In this document: piece after piece, positions 40,024 through 48,879 of the stretch
Numbering within the stretch: position 1 is the stretch's first letter
How the letters are laid out: the number at the start of each line of letters is the position of its first letter
Assembly: GCF_014646115.1 (NCBI RefSeq)
Contig: NZ_BMMV01000033.1
Location: 21,365-85,364, forward strand
Reading direction: 5' to 3'
Origin: Streptomyces camponoticapitis
GTDB lineage: Bacteria; Actinomycetota; Actinomycetes; Streptomycetales; Streptomycetaceae
Length of the DNA: 64,000 nucleotides
The notes under the pieces: model-generated
The model's input: the letters and a program-made list of their open reading frames with translations, nothing else
What the model was told of the DNA's origin: nothing
The model's database searches: none
Translations under genes and position numbers: made by a program

Positions 40024-40970
40024 GGGCGCCTCCTGACGGCCTGCCGGGAGATGTTCCTGGCGTCGAGTCCGGAGAGGCCGCGCACCGCGACGTACGCCTT
40101 CTCGCGTCCGGGCAGCGAGACCCGGCCGCGCAGGACGGCCTCGGGGTCGCGTTCGATCCGGTCGAGGAGCCTGCGGTAGATGCCCGCCATGGCGGCGACG
40201 CAGGCGCCGGAGCGCCGGTCGAGCATGGGCAGCAGCCGGTAGCCCTCGGCGAAGAGCGTGCGGGCCCGTCTGACCTCGAAGTGGACGAGCCCGGCGAAGT
40301 CGGAGCCGACGGGCGGCGTGGCGCTGTCGAACCCGGCGGAGCAGCCGAACTTGGCGAGGTCGTCGGCGGGCAGATAGGTGCGCGCGTTGCCGGCGTCCTC
40401 GCGTACGTCGCGCAGGATGTTGGTCAACTGGAGCGCCAGGCCGAGGGTGTCGGCGTACTCGGACGCCCGCTCCGCGCCGGGCGCGGACGGGTCGGTGCCG
40501 AACACCCCGAGCGAGAGCCTGCCGATGGCTCCGGCGACGCACCGGCAGTAGATCCTGAGGTCGTCCCACGTCTCGTACGTCTCGCCCTTGACGTCCATCA
40601 GGACGCCGTCGATCAGTTCGTCGAGCCCGCCGAGCGGGAGCGGGAAGCGGCGGGCCGCGTCGGTGAGCGCGACGGCGACGGGGTCGGTGTCGTCCTCCTC
40701 GACGGCGCCGTTCCTGATCCGCCCGAGGAGGGCACGGGTGTCCTCGAGTCTCGACTGCTTGGCCCCGGGCTCCAGCGTGCCGTCGCCGATGTCGTCGACG
40801 CGCCGCGAGAACGCGTACAGCGCCGACATGGCCTGCCGTTTGTCGGCGGGCAGCAGCCGGATGCCGTAGGCGAAATTACGGGCCTGCTGCCCGGTGACGG
40901 TCTCGCAGTAGCTGTACGCGGCCAGTACCGGCGCCGACACGGGGGACTGTCCCTCCACGATCCGGCTCAC
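40020..40970 (-). CDS. hpnD: presqualene diphosphate synthase
   Basis: The 316-residue all-alpha prenyl synthase joins two farnesyl diphosphates to presqualene diphosphate. The two aspartate-rich motifs are SRRVDDIGDG and NARTYLPADDLAKF, with the substrate region YCRCVAGAIGRLSLGVFG between them. It belongs to the squalene/phytoene synthase family; position beside hpnC, hpnE and shc settles the assignment as HpnD. The GTG start overlaps the hpnC stop as GTGA. Confidence 0.95.
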   Translation of the reverse strand: MSRIVEGQSPVSAPVLAAYSYCETVTGQQARNFAYGIRLLPADKRQAMSALYAFSRRVDDIGDGTLEPGAKQSRLEDTRALLGRIRNGAVEEDDTDPVAVALTDAARRFPLPLGGLDELIDGVLMDVKGETYETWDDLRIYCRCVAGAIGRLSLGVFGTDPSAPGAERASEYADTLGLALQLTNILRDVREDAGNARTYLPADDLAKFGCSAGFDSATPPVGSDFAGLVHFEVRRARTLFAEGYRLLPMLDRRSGACVAAMAGIYRRLLDRIERDPEAVLRGRVSLPGREKAYVAVRGLSGLDARNISRQAVRRRP

Positions 40971-41887
40971 CCCTTTCTGTGCGTTTTCCGCAGGACTGCT
41001 CCCACTTCACGCAGCAGACGTGGTGTGGTCGCTCTGGGCGGTCCGGGCAGTACATCGTGTCCCACGGCGGCGACCGAGGAGAGGGCGGCGCGCCCCCCGC
41101 CGACGAATCCGGCCAGCAGAAGTCTCAGCCTGCCCCGGACGCTGTGGACCAACGGCCCTCCCTCGTCGAGGAGTTGACCTGCGCGGTCTGCCTCGAAGGC
41201 GATCAGGCTCCGTACGGAGGCGTTCGCGGTCGGTGCGGCGAGGTCGTCCTCGGTGACATGGAAGCGCTTCATGTCGTCGGCGGGCAGATAGATCCGGTCG
41301 CCGGCCAGGTCCTCGGCGACGTCCTGGAGATGTTCGACGATCTGGAGCGCGGTGCAGACGGAGTCCGAGCGCCGGACGCGTTCGGGGGTCGCGGTGCCGG
41401 TGATCGCGAGGACGAGACGGCCGACGGGATTGGCCGAGAGTTCACAGTAGGCGACGAGGTCGTCGTAGGTGCCGTAGCGCCGTACGGACTGGTCCTGGCG
41501 GTTGGCCTCGATCAGGCCGAGGAACGGCTCGGGGGTGAGCGAGTGGCGCCGGACGGTCGGGGTGAGGGCTCTGAGCAGGGGGTGGCCGGGGGCCGGTCCC
41601 GCGGGGTCGAACACCCGGCGCAGGTCGGCCTCGAAGGCGTCCAGCATGGCGAGCCGGTCGTCGGTCGCCTCGGGGTCGAGGCCGAGGTGGCGGGCGTCGG
41701 CGCCGCCGGGTGCCAGGTCGCCGTCGCCGATGTCGTCGACGAGGCGGGCGAAGCCGTAGACGGCCATCAGATCCACGCGCCAGGCGCGCGGCAGGAAGAA
41801 CGGGGCAACGGGAAAATTCTCACCGGACGCCTTGTCGAGCGTGGCCCGCGAGGAGGTCTCGGTCTGCCTCTGGGAGGCGCCCGTCAC
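40967..41887 (-). CDS. hpnC: hydroxysqualene synthase
   Basis: The 306-residue protein belongs to the same family as HpnD. Motifs are ARLVDDIGDGD (~46-56) and DRIYLPADDMKRF, with AYCELSANPVGRLVLAI between. HpnC converts presqualene diphosphate to hydroxysqualene. It is the first gene of the hopanoid operon and starts with GTG at 41887. The 436 bp in front of it hold the likely main promoter. All genes down to hpnH are overlapping or closely spaced, so one transcript is expected. Confidence 0.94.
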   Translation of the reverse strand: MTGASQRQTETSSRATLDKASGENFPVAPFFLPRAWRVDLMAVYGFARLVDDIGDGDLAPGGADARHLGLDPEATDDRLAMLDAFEADLRRVFDPAGPAPGHPLLRALTPTVRRHSLTPEPFLGLIEANRQDQSVRRYGTYDDLVAYCELSANPVGRLVLAITGTATPERVRRSDSVCTALQIVEHLQDVAEDLAGDRIYLPADDMKRFHVTEDDLAAPTANASVRSLIAFEADRAGQLLDEGGPLVHSVRGRLRLLLAGFVGGGRAALSSVAAVGHDVLPGPPRATTPRLLREVGAVLRKTHRKG

Positions 41888-42323
41888 CGCGGACCGCCTG
41901 CTGCGGGGACGGCGCGACCCTCGCGGAGCTGGAGATCAACCGTCATTGCCGTCACGTCTCCCGTTCTACACTGCCGACCCAAACATCCCATTTCGGACAC
42001 GCCGCGCGGCCTGGCGACTGGGATACCGCCGATATGGGCGGATCCGCGGCGGGTCAGCCGGGGCTTACGGACGTATCGCCGCTCTTGCCACGAATCAGCA
42101 CCGGTACAGCTTACGTTGTACAACGCCCAGGCCCGCGCCGGGGCGCCTCGCGCACAACGACAACATCACGGCCCGCTTCAACCTTCCTCGGCGGCACGGG
42201 ACTTGACGCAACTTTGACGATTGCCGGGGGCCGGGCGGCCACCGGGCGGGAGCGGGGCGACCGCCGGAGGGGCCGCGGGCGGTGCCGCACGGCATGCGGC
42301 GGCGGATGCGACGCGGGGCCGTC
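41888..42323 (-). other. control region upstream of the hopanoid operon
   Basis: This gene-free region between hpnC and the TetR gene (both minus strand) is less GC-rich than average. TAGAAC at 41968-41963 is a weak candidate for the -10 of hpnC. A perfect 12-bp palindrome CGTTGTACAACG lies at 42114-42125 and TTGACG-like sequences near 42203-42220. No small coding region was convincing. Confidence 0.4.
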
Positions 42324-43013
42324 TCACGCTCCGGCGGGGTGCTCCCGGGGCACCAGCAGACCCGCGACGATGGTATCGATCGAGCGTTCGATCACACCGT
42401 CGCGGTCCCTCTGCGAGAGGCGGGCCATCGGCCCGTCGAGGATGAGCATCGCGACGCCGTGCGCGGTCGACCAGGCGGCGGCCTCGGCGCCGGGGCGGTT
42501 CGCGGCGGGCATCCGGCCGGCGGCGAGGAGCTCGTCGAGCGCGGCACTGAGCATGTTGTACGAGCGGAACTCCGGGTTGCCGGCGACCGACGTCACACCG
42601 CCCCATCCGGCGTCCTCCTCCTCGCCCGCCGTCGCGTGGTGGAAGGCCGTACGGAAGAGGCCGGGGTGCTCCAGGGCGAAGCCGACATAGCCCCTGCCGA
42701 TCCCCACCAGCCGCCGCTCGGCGGCCACCCCGGGGTCGCCGTCGCCGGGCAGCCCCGCCGCGACCCGCTCCATCGCGTCCGCGAGCATCTGCTGCGCCTC
42801 CATCTTGACCGCGTGGAGCAGTTCGCCCTGGCCGGCGAAGTGGCGGTAGGCGGCGGTGGCCGAGACGCCCGCACGGCGGGCCACCTCACGCAGGACCACC
42901 TTGCCCGGCCCGCCGTCGGTCGCGAGCTCCAGTCCGGCGCCGATCAGCGCGTTGCGCAGGTCGCCGTGGTGGTAGCCCGCCTTGCCCCCCTGACCGGTCC
43001 GACTGTTCTCCAT
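42324..43013 (-). CDS. TetR-family regulator, likely repressor of the divergent MMPL gene
   Basis: The 229-residue protein has a long-armed N-terminal DNA-binding domain (YHHGDLRNALIGAGLELATDG, then VVLREVARRAGVSATAAYRHFAGQGELLHAV) and a TetR_C_33-like ligand domain. The ATG at 43013 is chosen; the frame extends 23 codons upstream into the intergenic region. It is divergent from the MMPL transporter with 86 bp between starts, containing a 17-bp inverted repeat, so it probably represses itself and the transporter. Confidence 0.88.
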   Translation of the reverse strand: MENSRTGQGGKAGYHHGDLRNALIGAGLELATDGGPGKVVLREVARRAGVSATAAYRHFAGQGELLHAVKMEAQQMLADAMERVAAGLPGDGDPGVAAERRLVGIGRGYVGFALEHPGLFRTAFHHATAGEEEDAGWGGVTSVAGNPEFRSYNMLSAALDELLAAGRMPAANRPGAEAAAWSTAHGVAMLILDGPMARLSQRDRDGVIERSIDTIVAGLLVPREHPAGA

Positions 43014-43064
43014 GCCTTCATCCTGCCCGATGTTGACACCACTCACATCCACTGCCAAGGTCAG

Positions 43065-43081
43065 TGTTGACGTCGTTAACA
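43065..43081. promoter_or_regulatory. 17-bp inverted repeat, candidate TetR operator
   Basis: TGTTGAC (43065-43071) and GTTAACA (43075-43081) are inverted with one mismatch around GTC, 19 bp upstream of the transporter start. A further half-site TGTTGAC lies at 43031-43037. Placement between divergent TetR and transporter genes is the usual operator arrangement. Confidence 0.55.
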
Positions 43082-43099
43082 TTCCATGAGGGGGATCTC

Positions 43100-45310
43100 G
43101 TGCTGTCCAAGATCGCTGAGCTGGCCCTGAGAAGGGCGCGGCTCCTGCTCGTACTGGCCACCGTCGCCGTCGTCGCCATGGCCGCGCTCGGTGCCGGTGC
43201 CTTCGGCAAACTGCTGGGCGGCGGCTTCGAGGACCCGGACGCGCAGTCGTCGCGCGCGACCGTCCGGATCGACGAGAAGTTCGGGGGCGAGACCAATCTG
43301 CTCTTCCTGGTCGGCCACGAGGGAAGCGGCCGGGAGGGGCCGGGCTCCCCCGCCGTCGACGAGCGGGGCCGCTCCATCACCGACGGCCTCAAGGACGACA
43401 GCACCGTGAGCAACGTCGTCTCGTACTGGGACACCAGGAGTCCGCGGCTCATCTCCAAGAGCGGCGGCGAAGCGCTGATCGCCCTCCATGTGAAGGGCGA
43501 CGAGACGAAGCGCGCCGAACGGGCCGAGGAGCTGATCGACCTCTACACGCGCGGACGCGACGGGGTGGAGGTCCGGGCCGGGGGCGCGACAGCCATCAAT
43601 GTGAACGTCAGCACCCAGGTCTCCGGCGACCTCGCGACGGCCGAGGCGATCGCCGTCCCGGTGACGCTCGCGCTGCTCGTCCTCGCCTTCGGCAGTCTCG
43701 TGGCGGCCATGCTGCCCCTGGTCATCGGGCTGATCGCGATCGTCGGCACCTTCGCCCTGCTCTTCGTCCTCGGCAGCCTCACCGAGGTGTCGGTCTTCGC
43801 GATCAACCTCACGACCGCGCTCGGTCTGGGCCTCGGCATCGACTACGCCCTGCTGCTCGTCAGCCGCTTCCGTGAACAGCTCGGCGCGGGCGACGAGGTC
43901 GCCGACGCGCTGCGCACCACCGTGAGGACGGCCGGGCGCACGATCCTGTTCTCGGCCGCGACCGTCGCCGCCGCCCTCGCCGCGCTGCTGGTCTTTCCGG
44001 CGTTCTTCCTGCGGTCCTTCGCCTACGCGGGGATCGGCGTGGTCCTGATCGCGGTCGTCGCCGCCCTGTTCGTCGTGCCCCCGCTGCTCGCCGTGCTCGG
44101 CCACCGGGTCAACAAGGGCCGGGTGCCGTGGGCGAGGAACGTGCAGCGCTCCGACGCCCCCTTCTGGGGACGGCTCGCCTCGCTCGTCATGCGCCGGCCC
44201 GCCCTCACCGCCCTGCCGGTGCTCGCGCTGCTGCTGCTCGTCGCGAGCCCGCTGCTCGGTGTCACCTTCGGCACGCCCGACGAGCGGGTGCTGCCCGAGG
44301 ACGCCAACGGCCGTCAGGTGGCGACAGCCGTGCGGACCGACTTCCCGACCGACGAGGCGGGCGCCGTCCAGATCGTGAGCACCTCGGCCGTCGACGCGGG
44401 CCCGCTCGCGGCGTACGCGGGCGAGCTCTCCCGGCTGGACGGTGTCGTACGCGTCGACTCCGCCGCCGGCACCTACACCGGCGGGCGGGCGCGTCCGCCG
44501 GGCCCGGCGGACGCGGCGCTGGCCCGGCCCGACGCCCAGCGCCTCGTCGCCGTCACCGACACCGTGCCCAAGTCCGGCGCCGCCCAGGAACTGGTGGCGG
44601 ACATCCGGGCGCTGGACCGCCCGGCGGGCGTCGAGATGCTGGTGGGCGGCACGGACGCGATGCTGGTCGATTCCCGGCAGTCGATCGGTGACCGGCTGCC
44701 GCTGGCGGTCGGGCTGGTGGCCGTGACGACCTTCGTGCTGCTGTTCCTGTTCACCGGCAGCGTCGTCCAGCCGCTGCGCGCGCTGCTGCTCAACGTGATC
44801 AGTCTGTCGGCCGCGATCGGCGCGATGGTGTGGATCTTCCAGGACGGTCATCTGTCGTCCCTGCTGGGCTTCACGCCGCAGCCGATGGACACCTCGATGA
44901 CCGTGCTGCTGTTCTGCGTCGCCTTCGGACTGTCGATGGACTACGAGGTGTTCGTCACGAGCCGGATGAAGGAGCTGCACGACTCGGGCGTGGACCGGAC
45001 GACGACCGTCACGCAGGGCCTGGCCCGCACCGGGCGGATCGTCAGTATGGCTGCCGGACTGCTGGCGGTGAGCTTCTTCGCGTTCGGTACGAGCCGGATC
45101 AGCTTCCTCCAGATGTTCGGCATCGGGAGCGGTCTGGCGATCGTCATCGACGCGGTGGCGGTGCGCGGTGTGCTCGTACCCGCCGCGATGCGGCTGCTGG
45201 GACGCGGCGCCTGGTACGCGCCGCCCGCGCTGCGCAGGCTGCACGGGAAGGTGGGTCTCACCGAGGAGCCGGCCGGATCCGGGCGGGAGCGCACACCGGC
45301 CGGCGTCTGA
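43100..45310 (+). CDS. MMPL-family (RND-like) membrane transporter
   Basis: The 736-residue protein has two similar halves. Each has one TM helix, an extracytoplasmic domain, and a bundle of TM helices: TM1 at ~15-35, then LATAEAIAVPVTLALLVLAFGSLVAAMLPL onward, with the second bundle beginning GDRLPLAVGLVAVTTFVLLFLFTG. The motifs GLGLGIDYALLLVSRFRE and AFGLSMDYEVFVTSRMKE carry the conserved Asp-Tyr pairs for proton coupling. It exports lipids, siderophores or drugs. GTG at 43100 follows GGGGG. A very strong terminator follows the stop. Confidence 0.94.
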   Translation: MLSKIAELALRRARLLLVLATVAVVAMAALGAGAFGKLLGGGFEDPDAQSSRATVRIDEKFGGETNLLFLVGHEGSGREGPGSPAVDERGRSITDGLKDDSTVSNVVSYWDTRSPRLISKSGGEALIALHVKGDETKRAERAEELIDLYTRGRDGVEVRAGGATAINVNVSTQVSGDLATAEAIAVPVTLALLVLAFGSLVAAMLPLVIGLIAIVGTFALLFVLGSLTEVSVFAINLTTALGLGLGIDYALLLVSRFREQLGAGDEVADALRTTVRTAGRTILFSAATVAAALAALLVFPAFFLRSFAYAGIGVVLIAVVAALFVVPPLLAVLGHRVNKGRVPWARNVQRSDAPFWGRLASLVMRRPALTALPVLALLLLVASPLLGVTFGTPDERVLPEDANGRQVATAVRTDFPTDEAGAVQIVSTSAVDAGPLAAYAGELSRLDGVVRVDSAAGTYTGGRARPPGPADAALARPDAQRLVAVTDTVPKSGAAQELVADIRALDRPAGVEMLVGGTDAMLVDSRQSIGDRLPLAVGLVAVTTFVLLFLFTGSVVQPLRALLLNVISLSAAIGAMVWIFQDGHLSSLLGFTPQPMDTSMTVLLFCVAFGLSMDYEVFVTSRMKELHDSGVDRTTTVTQGLARTGRIVSMAAGLLAVSFFAFGTSRISFLQMFGIGSGLAIVIDAVAVRGVLVPAAMRLLGRGAWYAPPALRRLHGKVGLTEEPAGSGRERTPAGV

Positions 45311-45315
45311 CGGCG

Positions 45316-45377
45316 CGCGCGGAACGGGGTGGCCCCCACCGGACACCTGTCCGGTGGGGGCCACCCCGTTCCGCGCG
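45316..45377. terminator. 30-bp perfect-stem bidirectional terminator
   Basis: Bases 45316-45345 are perfectly complementary to 45348-45377 with a 2-nt CC centre. It sits between the convergent MMPL and ABC ATPase genes, 5 bp and 28 bp from their stops. Confidence 0.88.
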
Positions 45378-45405
45378 GGAGCCTCGAACTCCCCCGGGAA
45401 TCCGG

Positions 45406-46191
45406 CTACTTGCCGGTCTCCTTCTCGTACGCCTTGAGCACCTCGTCCGTCGGGCCGTCCATCAGGAGCTCGCCCCTCTCCAGCCACAGCACCCGGTCGC
45501 AGGTGTCCCTGATCGACTTGTTGCTGTGGCTGACCAGGAAGACCGTGCCCGCCTCCTTGCGCAGCTCGCGGATCCGCGCCTCGGAGCGGATCTGGAACTT
45601 GCGGTCACCGGTGGCCAGCGCCTCGTCGATCATGAGGACGTCGTGGTCCTTGGCCGCCGCGATGGAGAAACGGAGCCGGGCGGCCATGCCGGAGGAGTAC
45701 GTGCGCATCGGCAGGGTTATGAAGTCGCCCTTCTCGTTGATGCCGGAGAAGTCGACGATGGACTGGTAGCGCTCACGCACCTGCTCGCGCGACATTCCCA
45801 TGGCCAGACCGCCAAGGATGACGTTGCGCTCGCCGGTGAGGTCGTTCATCAGCGCGGCGTTGACACCGAGCAGCGAGGGCTGACCGTCGGTGAACACCTT
45901 GCCGTGCTCCGTGGGCAGCAGCCCCGCGATGGCGCGCAGCAGGGTCGACTTGCCGGAGCCGTTGGTGCCGATCAGACCGATCGCCTCGCCGCGGTACGCG
46001 GTGAAGCTGACCCCCCGCACGGCGTGCACCTTGCGGACTCCGCGCTCCTCGCCCTTGTCGCGCCTGAGTATGCGGCTCAGCGCCGCGGTCGCGTTGCCCT
46101 TGCCACCGCCGCCGCCGTTGACGCGGTACACGATGTGCACGTCGTCGGCGATGACGGTGGGGATACGTCCCTGCTCGATGAGGTCAGCCAC
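45406..46191 (-). CDS. ABC transporter ATPase, Wzt/TagH polysaccharide-export type
   Basis: The 261-residue ATPase has Walker A GTNGSGKST (~75-83), signature YSSGMAARLRFSIA and Walker B DVLMIDEALATGD. The ALATGD ending and the VHAVRGVSFTAYRGEAIGLIG start are typical of exporters of teichoic acid and O-antigen-like polymers (TagH, RfbE, Wzt). It lacks the long C-terminal carbohydrate-binding domain of some Wzt proteins. It overlaps the permease gene by 8 bp and works with it. Confidence 0.92.
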   Translation of the reverse strand: MADLIEQGRIPTVIADDVHIVYRVNGGGGGKGNATAALSRILRRDKGEERGVRKVHAVRGVSFTAYRGEAIGLIGTNGSGKSTLLRAIAGLLPTEHGKVFTDGQPSLLGVNAALMNDLTGERNVILGGLAMGMSREQVRERYQSIVDFSGINEKGDFITLPMRTYSSGMAARLRFSIAAAKDHDVLMIDEALATGDRKFQIRSEARIRELRKEAGTVFLVSHSNKSIRDTCDRVLWLERGELLMDGPTDEVLKAYEKETGK

Positions 46192-47122
46192 GGCCGTACC
46201 GTTCCTCAGCCTTCCAGAAGTACACGAAGCCGGCGATGCCGACGAGCAGCGACCAGGCGAGACCCGACGCCCACACGTGCTGGGGCAGATTCTCGGAGCC
46301 GTAACCGTCGATCAGCGCGAAGCGGATGAGGTCCATGTATATGGCGGCGGGGTTGTACTGGAGGACGTCGACGATCCAGCTCGGCCAGTCCGGCTTGCTC
46401 GCGAGCATCAGGGGGATCGAGAACATCACGCCGGACGCGTACATCCAGGTGCGCATGATGAACGGCATGAGCTGCGCGAGGTCCGGCGTCTTGCTGCCCA
46501 GCCGCGCCATGATCAGCGCCAGGCCGGTGTTGAAGAAGAACTGGAGCGCCAGGACGGGCAGCACCAGCAGCCACGACAGGCCCGGCAGGCTCCCGAAGGC
46601 GACCACCACGGCCAGCAGCACGATCATCGAGAACAGCAGCTGCTGGAGCTGCTGGAGCGCGAAGGAGATGGGCAGCGAGGCCCGGGGGAAGTGCAGGGCG
46701 CGCACCAGCCCGAGATTGCCCGAGATCGACTTCACGCCCGCCATCACGGACGTCTGTGTGAAGGCGAACACGAACACGCCCGTGACCAGGAACGGGATGT
46801 AGACGCGGATCTCCATCCCGCGGCCGGCGTTCAGGATCAGGCCGAAGATCAAGAAGTAGACGAAGGCATTGAGCAGCGGGGTCGCCACCTGCCAGAGCTG
46901 ACCGAGCTTCGCCTGGCTGTACTGGGCCGTCAGCTTCGCCTGGGAGAAGGCGAGGATGAAATGGCGCCGGCCCCACAGCTTACGGACGTACTCGGCCAGT
47001 CCCGGACGGGCACCGCTCACCGACAGGCCGTACTTGGCGGCCAGTTCGGTCGAGGACAGACCGTCGTCGGGAGACGGCGGGGCGCTCATCGCGATCGCGC
47101 CGTCATGGGTTGTCTCACTCAC
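46184..47122 (-). CDS. ABC-2 permease, Wzm/TagG polysaccharide-export type
   Basis: The 312-residue permease has six hydrophobic segments after a ~65-residue cytoplasmic N-terminus, and the family pattern AKLGQLWQVATPLLNAFVYFLIFGLIL, YIPFLVTGVFVFAFTQTSV and YNPAAIYMDLIRFALIDG. It moves a lipid-linked glycan or glycerophosphate polymer across the membrane with the ATPase. The start is GTG at 47122. The 99 bp upstream, beyond which lies the GT2 gene, contain a less GC-rich patch that could hold a local promoter. Confidence 0.92.
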   Translation of the reverse strand: MSETTHDGAIAMSAPPSPDDGLSSTELAAKYGLSVSGARPGLAEYVRKLWGRRHFILAFSQAKLTAQYSQAKLGQLWQVATPLLNAFVYFLIFGLILNAGRGMEIRVYIPFLVTGVFVFAFTQTSVMAGVKSISGNLGLVRALHFPRASLPISFALQQLQQLLFSMIVLLAVVVAFGSLPGLSWLLVLPVLALQFFFNTGLALIMARLGSKTPDLAQLMPFIMRTWMYASGVMFSIPLMLASKPDWPSWIVDVLQYNPAAIYMDLIRFALIDGYGSENLPQHVWASGLAWSLLVGIAGFVYFWKAEERYGRG

Positions 47123-47221
47123 AAGTTGAAACTTTCGTGTTCAAGATGCGCAGCCGGTCGGGCACAGGCGTGGACGGCCGTGACCCGGAAGTCAGGGTCG
47201 ATGCTCTCAGAACCGAGCCTC

Positions 47222-48094
47222 TCAGATGACAGGCGGTCGGCCCAGTCGGGTCAGCCGCCACACCGTACGCCACTTCATGGGCCGGCGGGGACCGCACGGA
47301 GTCGTCCAGCCTTCCCGGAACCCGCCGAACCATGCCTTGAGCGCGGGGACGGTAGGGCGGCGGGCCAGGGTGAGCAGGATCCAGACGGCGAGATAGACGG
47401 GGACGACGGGCGCGGGCAGGTTGCGGCGGGCGAGCCAGACCCGGTTGCGGGCCACCATGCGGTGGTAGACCGCGTGCCGTGACGGCGGCATCGTGGGGTG
47501 GAAGAGGACCATGTCGGCGCGGTAGTCGATCATCCACCCGGCGTCCAGCGCCCGCCAGGCAAGGTCGGTCTCCTCGTGGGCGTAGAAGAAGTCGCCGGGC
47601 AGGGAGCCGACCTCGGCGAGGACTCTCGTACGGACGGCGTTGGCACCGCCCAGGAAGGTCGTCACCCGTGACGAGCGCAGCGGGTCGGAGGCGCGCAGCC
47701 GGGGGACGTGGCGGCGCTGGGTGAGACCGGTGTCGGGGTCGGCGATCCGGAAGCTGACGATGCCGAGCACCGGGTCGGCGGCGAAGGCCTCGCGGACCAG
47801 CTCGGCGGTGTCGGTGCCGGGCAGTAGTCCGTCGTCGTCGAGGAAGAGCAGGACGTCCACGTCGGAGCCGCCGGGGCCGAAAGCCTCGATGCCGACGTTG
47901 CGGCCGCCGGGGATGCCGAGGTTCTCGGGCAGCTCGACGGTGCGTACGCCGTCGGGGACGTCGCCGACCGGGGCGCCGTTGCCCACGACCACGACGTCGA
48001 TCGGGTCGCCGTCCTGCTTGGCGACGGAGTCGATGAGGGCGCGGAGGTCGTCGGGGCGGTTGCCCATGGTGATGATCACCGCACCGAGACGCAT
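47222..48094 (-). CDS. family 2 glycosyltransferase (rhamnosyltransferase-like)
   Basis: The 290-residue GT-A protein starts MRLGAVIITMGNRPDDLRALIDSV, has LPENLGIPGGRNVGIEAF and the metal-site motif VLLFLDDDGLLPG, and later FFYAHEETDLAWRALDAGW. The C-terminus RVWLARRNLPAPVVPVYLAVWILLTL is membrane-associated. It adds a sugar to a cell-envelope acceptor, probably the polymer exported by the adjacent ABC pair. The ATG at 48094 has GAGGTGA upstream; a GTG at 48103 overlapping the previous stop is also possible. Confidence 0.88.
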   Translation of the reverse strand: MRLGAVIITMGNRPDDLRALIDSVAKQDGDPIDVVVVGNGAPVGDVPDGVRTVELPENLGIPGGRNVGIEAFGPGGSDVDVLLFLDDDGLLPGTDTAELVREAFAADPVLGIVSFRIADPDTGLTQRRHVPRLRASDPLRSSRVTTFLGGANAVRTRVLAEVGSLPGDFFYAHEETDLAWRALDAGWMIDYRADMVLFHPTMPPSRHAVYHRMVARNRVWLARRNLPAPVVPVYLAVWILLTLARRPTVPALKAWFGGFREGWTTPCGPRRPMKWRTVWRLTRLGRPPVI

Positions 48095-48099
48095 GTCAC

Positions 48100-48879
48100 T
48101 CACCTCAGCCTGCTGGAGGCGAGTACGGACACCAGGTGGAGCAGTGTCTGTACGAGGGCGATGCCGGCCAGCACGGCGACGCCGAGGCGGGAGAAGAACA
48201 GGTCGTCCCTGACCGAGTCCAGGATGGCCAGGACCAGGATCAGCAGGGACGCCTCGATGCCGAGGATGAGCCGGTGGAACTTGAGCGCCCCGGCGGCCCT
48301 GCGGGCCAGCGCCATGCCGGACGAGCGCGGCTCGGAGGCCGCCTCCTTGACCGGGGCGAGTCCCTGCTGGTGACGGGCGACGCCCACCAGGTCGGTCTCG
48401 GCCTTGATCAGGATGGCGCCGAGCGCGGCGAGCGTGCCCAGGAAGGCCCACAGCCAGTCGATCCGCCCCGATCCCCACAGGTCGGCGGCGCGCAGTCCGA
48501 AGCCGACCAGGACCGCGGCGTCGCACAGATAGGCGGCGACCCGGTCCAGATACACCCCGGTCATCGAGTACTGCTTCTTCCAGCGGGCGACCTCGCCGTC
48601 GACACAGTCGAGCAGCAGATAGAGCTGGACCATCAGCACGCCGAGCACCGCGCCCGCGATCCCCGGCACCAGGAGGGCGGGGGCGGCCAGGGCACCGGCG
48701 ACGGTCATCACATAGGTCAGCTGGTTGGGCGTGACCCGTGTGTTCACCAGGTACCGGTCGACGCGCAGGGAGATCTCGCGCATGTAGAGCCGGCCCCCCC
48801 AGTGCTCGCCGCTCCGCCGGTCCTTGACGCCCGGGGGGTGAACGACCGGACGGAGTTCAGCTACTGATGGTCTTGGCAT
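48100..48879 (-). CDS. CDP-alcohol phosphatidyltransferase-family membrane protein, variant motif
   Basis: The 259-residue protein has about six hydrophobic segments. The family motif reads DCVDGEVAR-WKKQYSMT-G-VYL-D-RVA-A: the first four acidic or glycine positions match DG-x2-AR-x8-G-x3-D, but the last aspartate (normally catalytic, four residues after the third) is alanine, with another Asp five residues further on (CD). It would transfer an alcohol phosphate from a CDP-activated donor to a lipid or polyol acceptor, if active. The ATG at 48879 overlaps the dehydrogenase gene by 23 bp and its stop overlaps or adjoins the GT2 gene, so it is part of one operon. Confidence 0.85.
   Translation of the reverse strand: MPRPSVAELRPVVHPPGVKDRRSGEHWGGRLYMREISLRVDRYLVNTRVTPNQLTYVMTVAGALAAPALLVPGIAGAVLGVLMVQLYLLLDCVDGEVARWKKQYSMTGVYLDRVAAYLCDAAVLVGFGLRAADLWGSGRIDWLWAFLGTLAALGAILIKAETDLVGVARHQQGLAPVKEAASEPRSSGMALARRAAGALKFHRLILGIEASLLILVLAILDSVRDDLFFSRLGVAVLAGIALVQTLLHLVSVLASSRLR

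Noticed and set aside
38531..41887. A carotenoid (crtB/crtI) reading of the synthase-synthase-desaturase trio
   Set aside because: Two tandem squalene/phytoene-synthase genes next to shc, hpnG and hpnH fit the HpnCDE route to squalene; no carotenoid cyclase or other crt gene is present.
43076..45487. 803-residue minus-strand frame opposite the MMPL gene
   Set aside because: It is Asp/Gly/Arg/His/Gln-rich low-complexity sequence typical of antisense frames in GC-rich DNA; the plus strand has clear TM and MMPL motifs.
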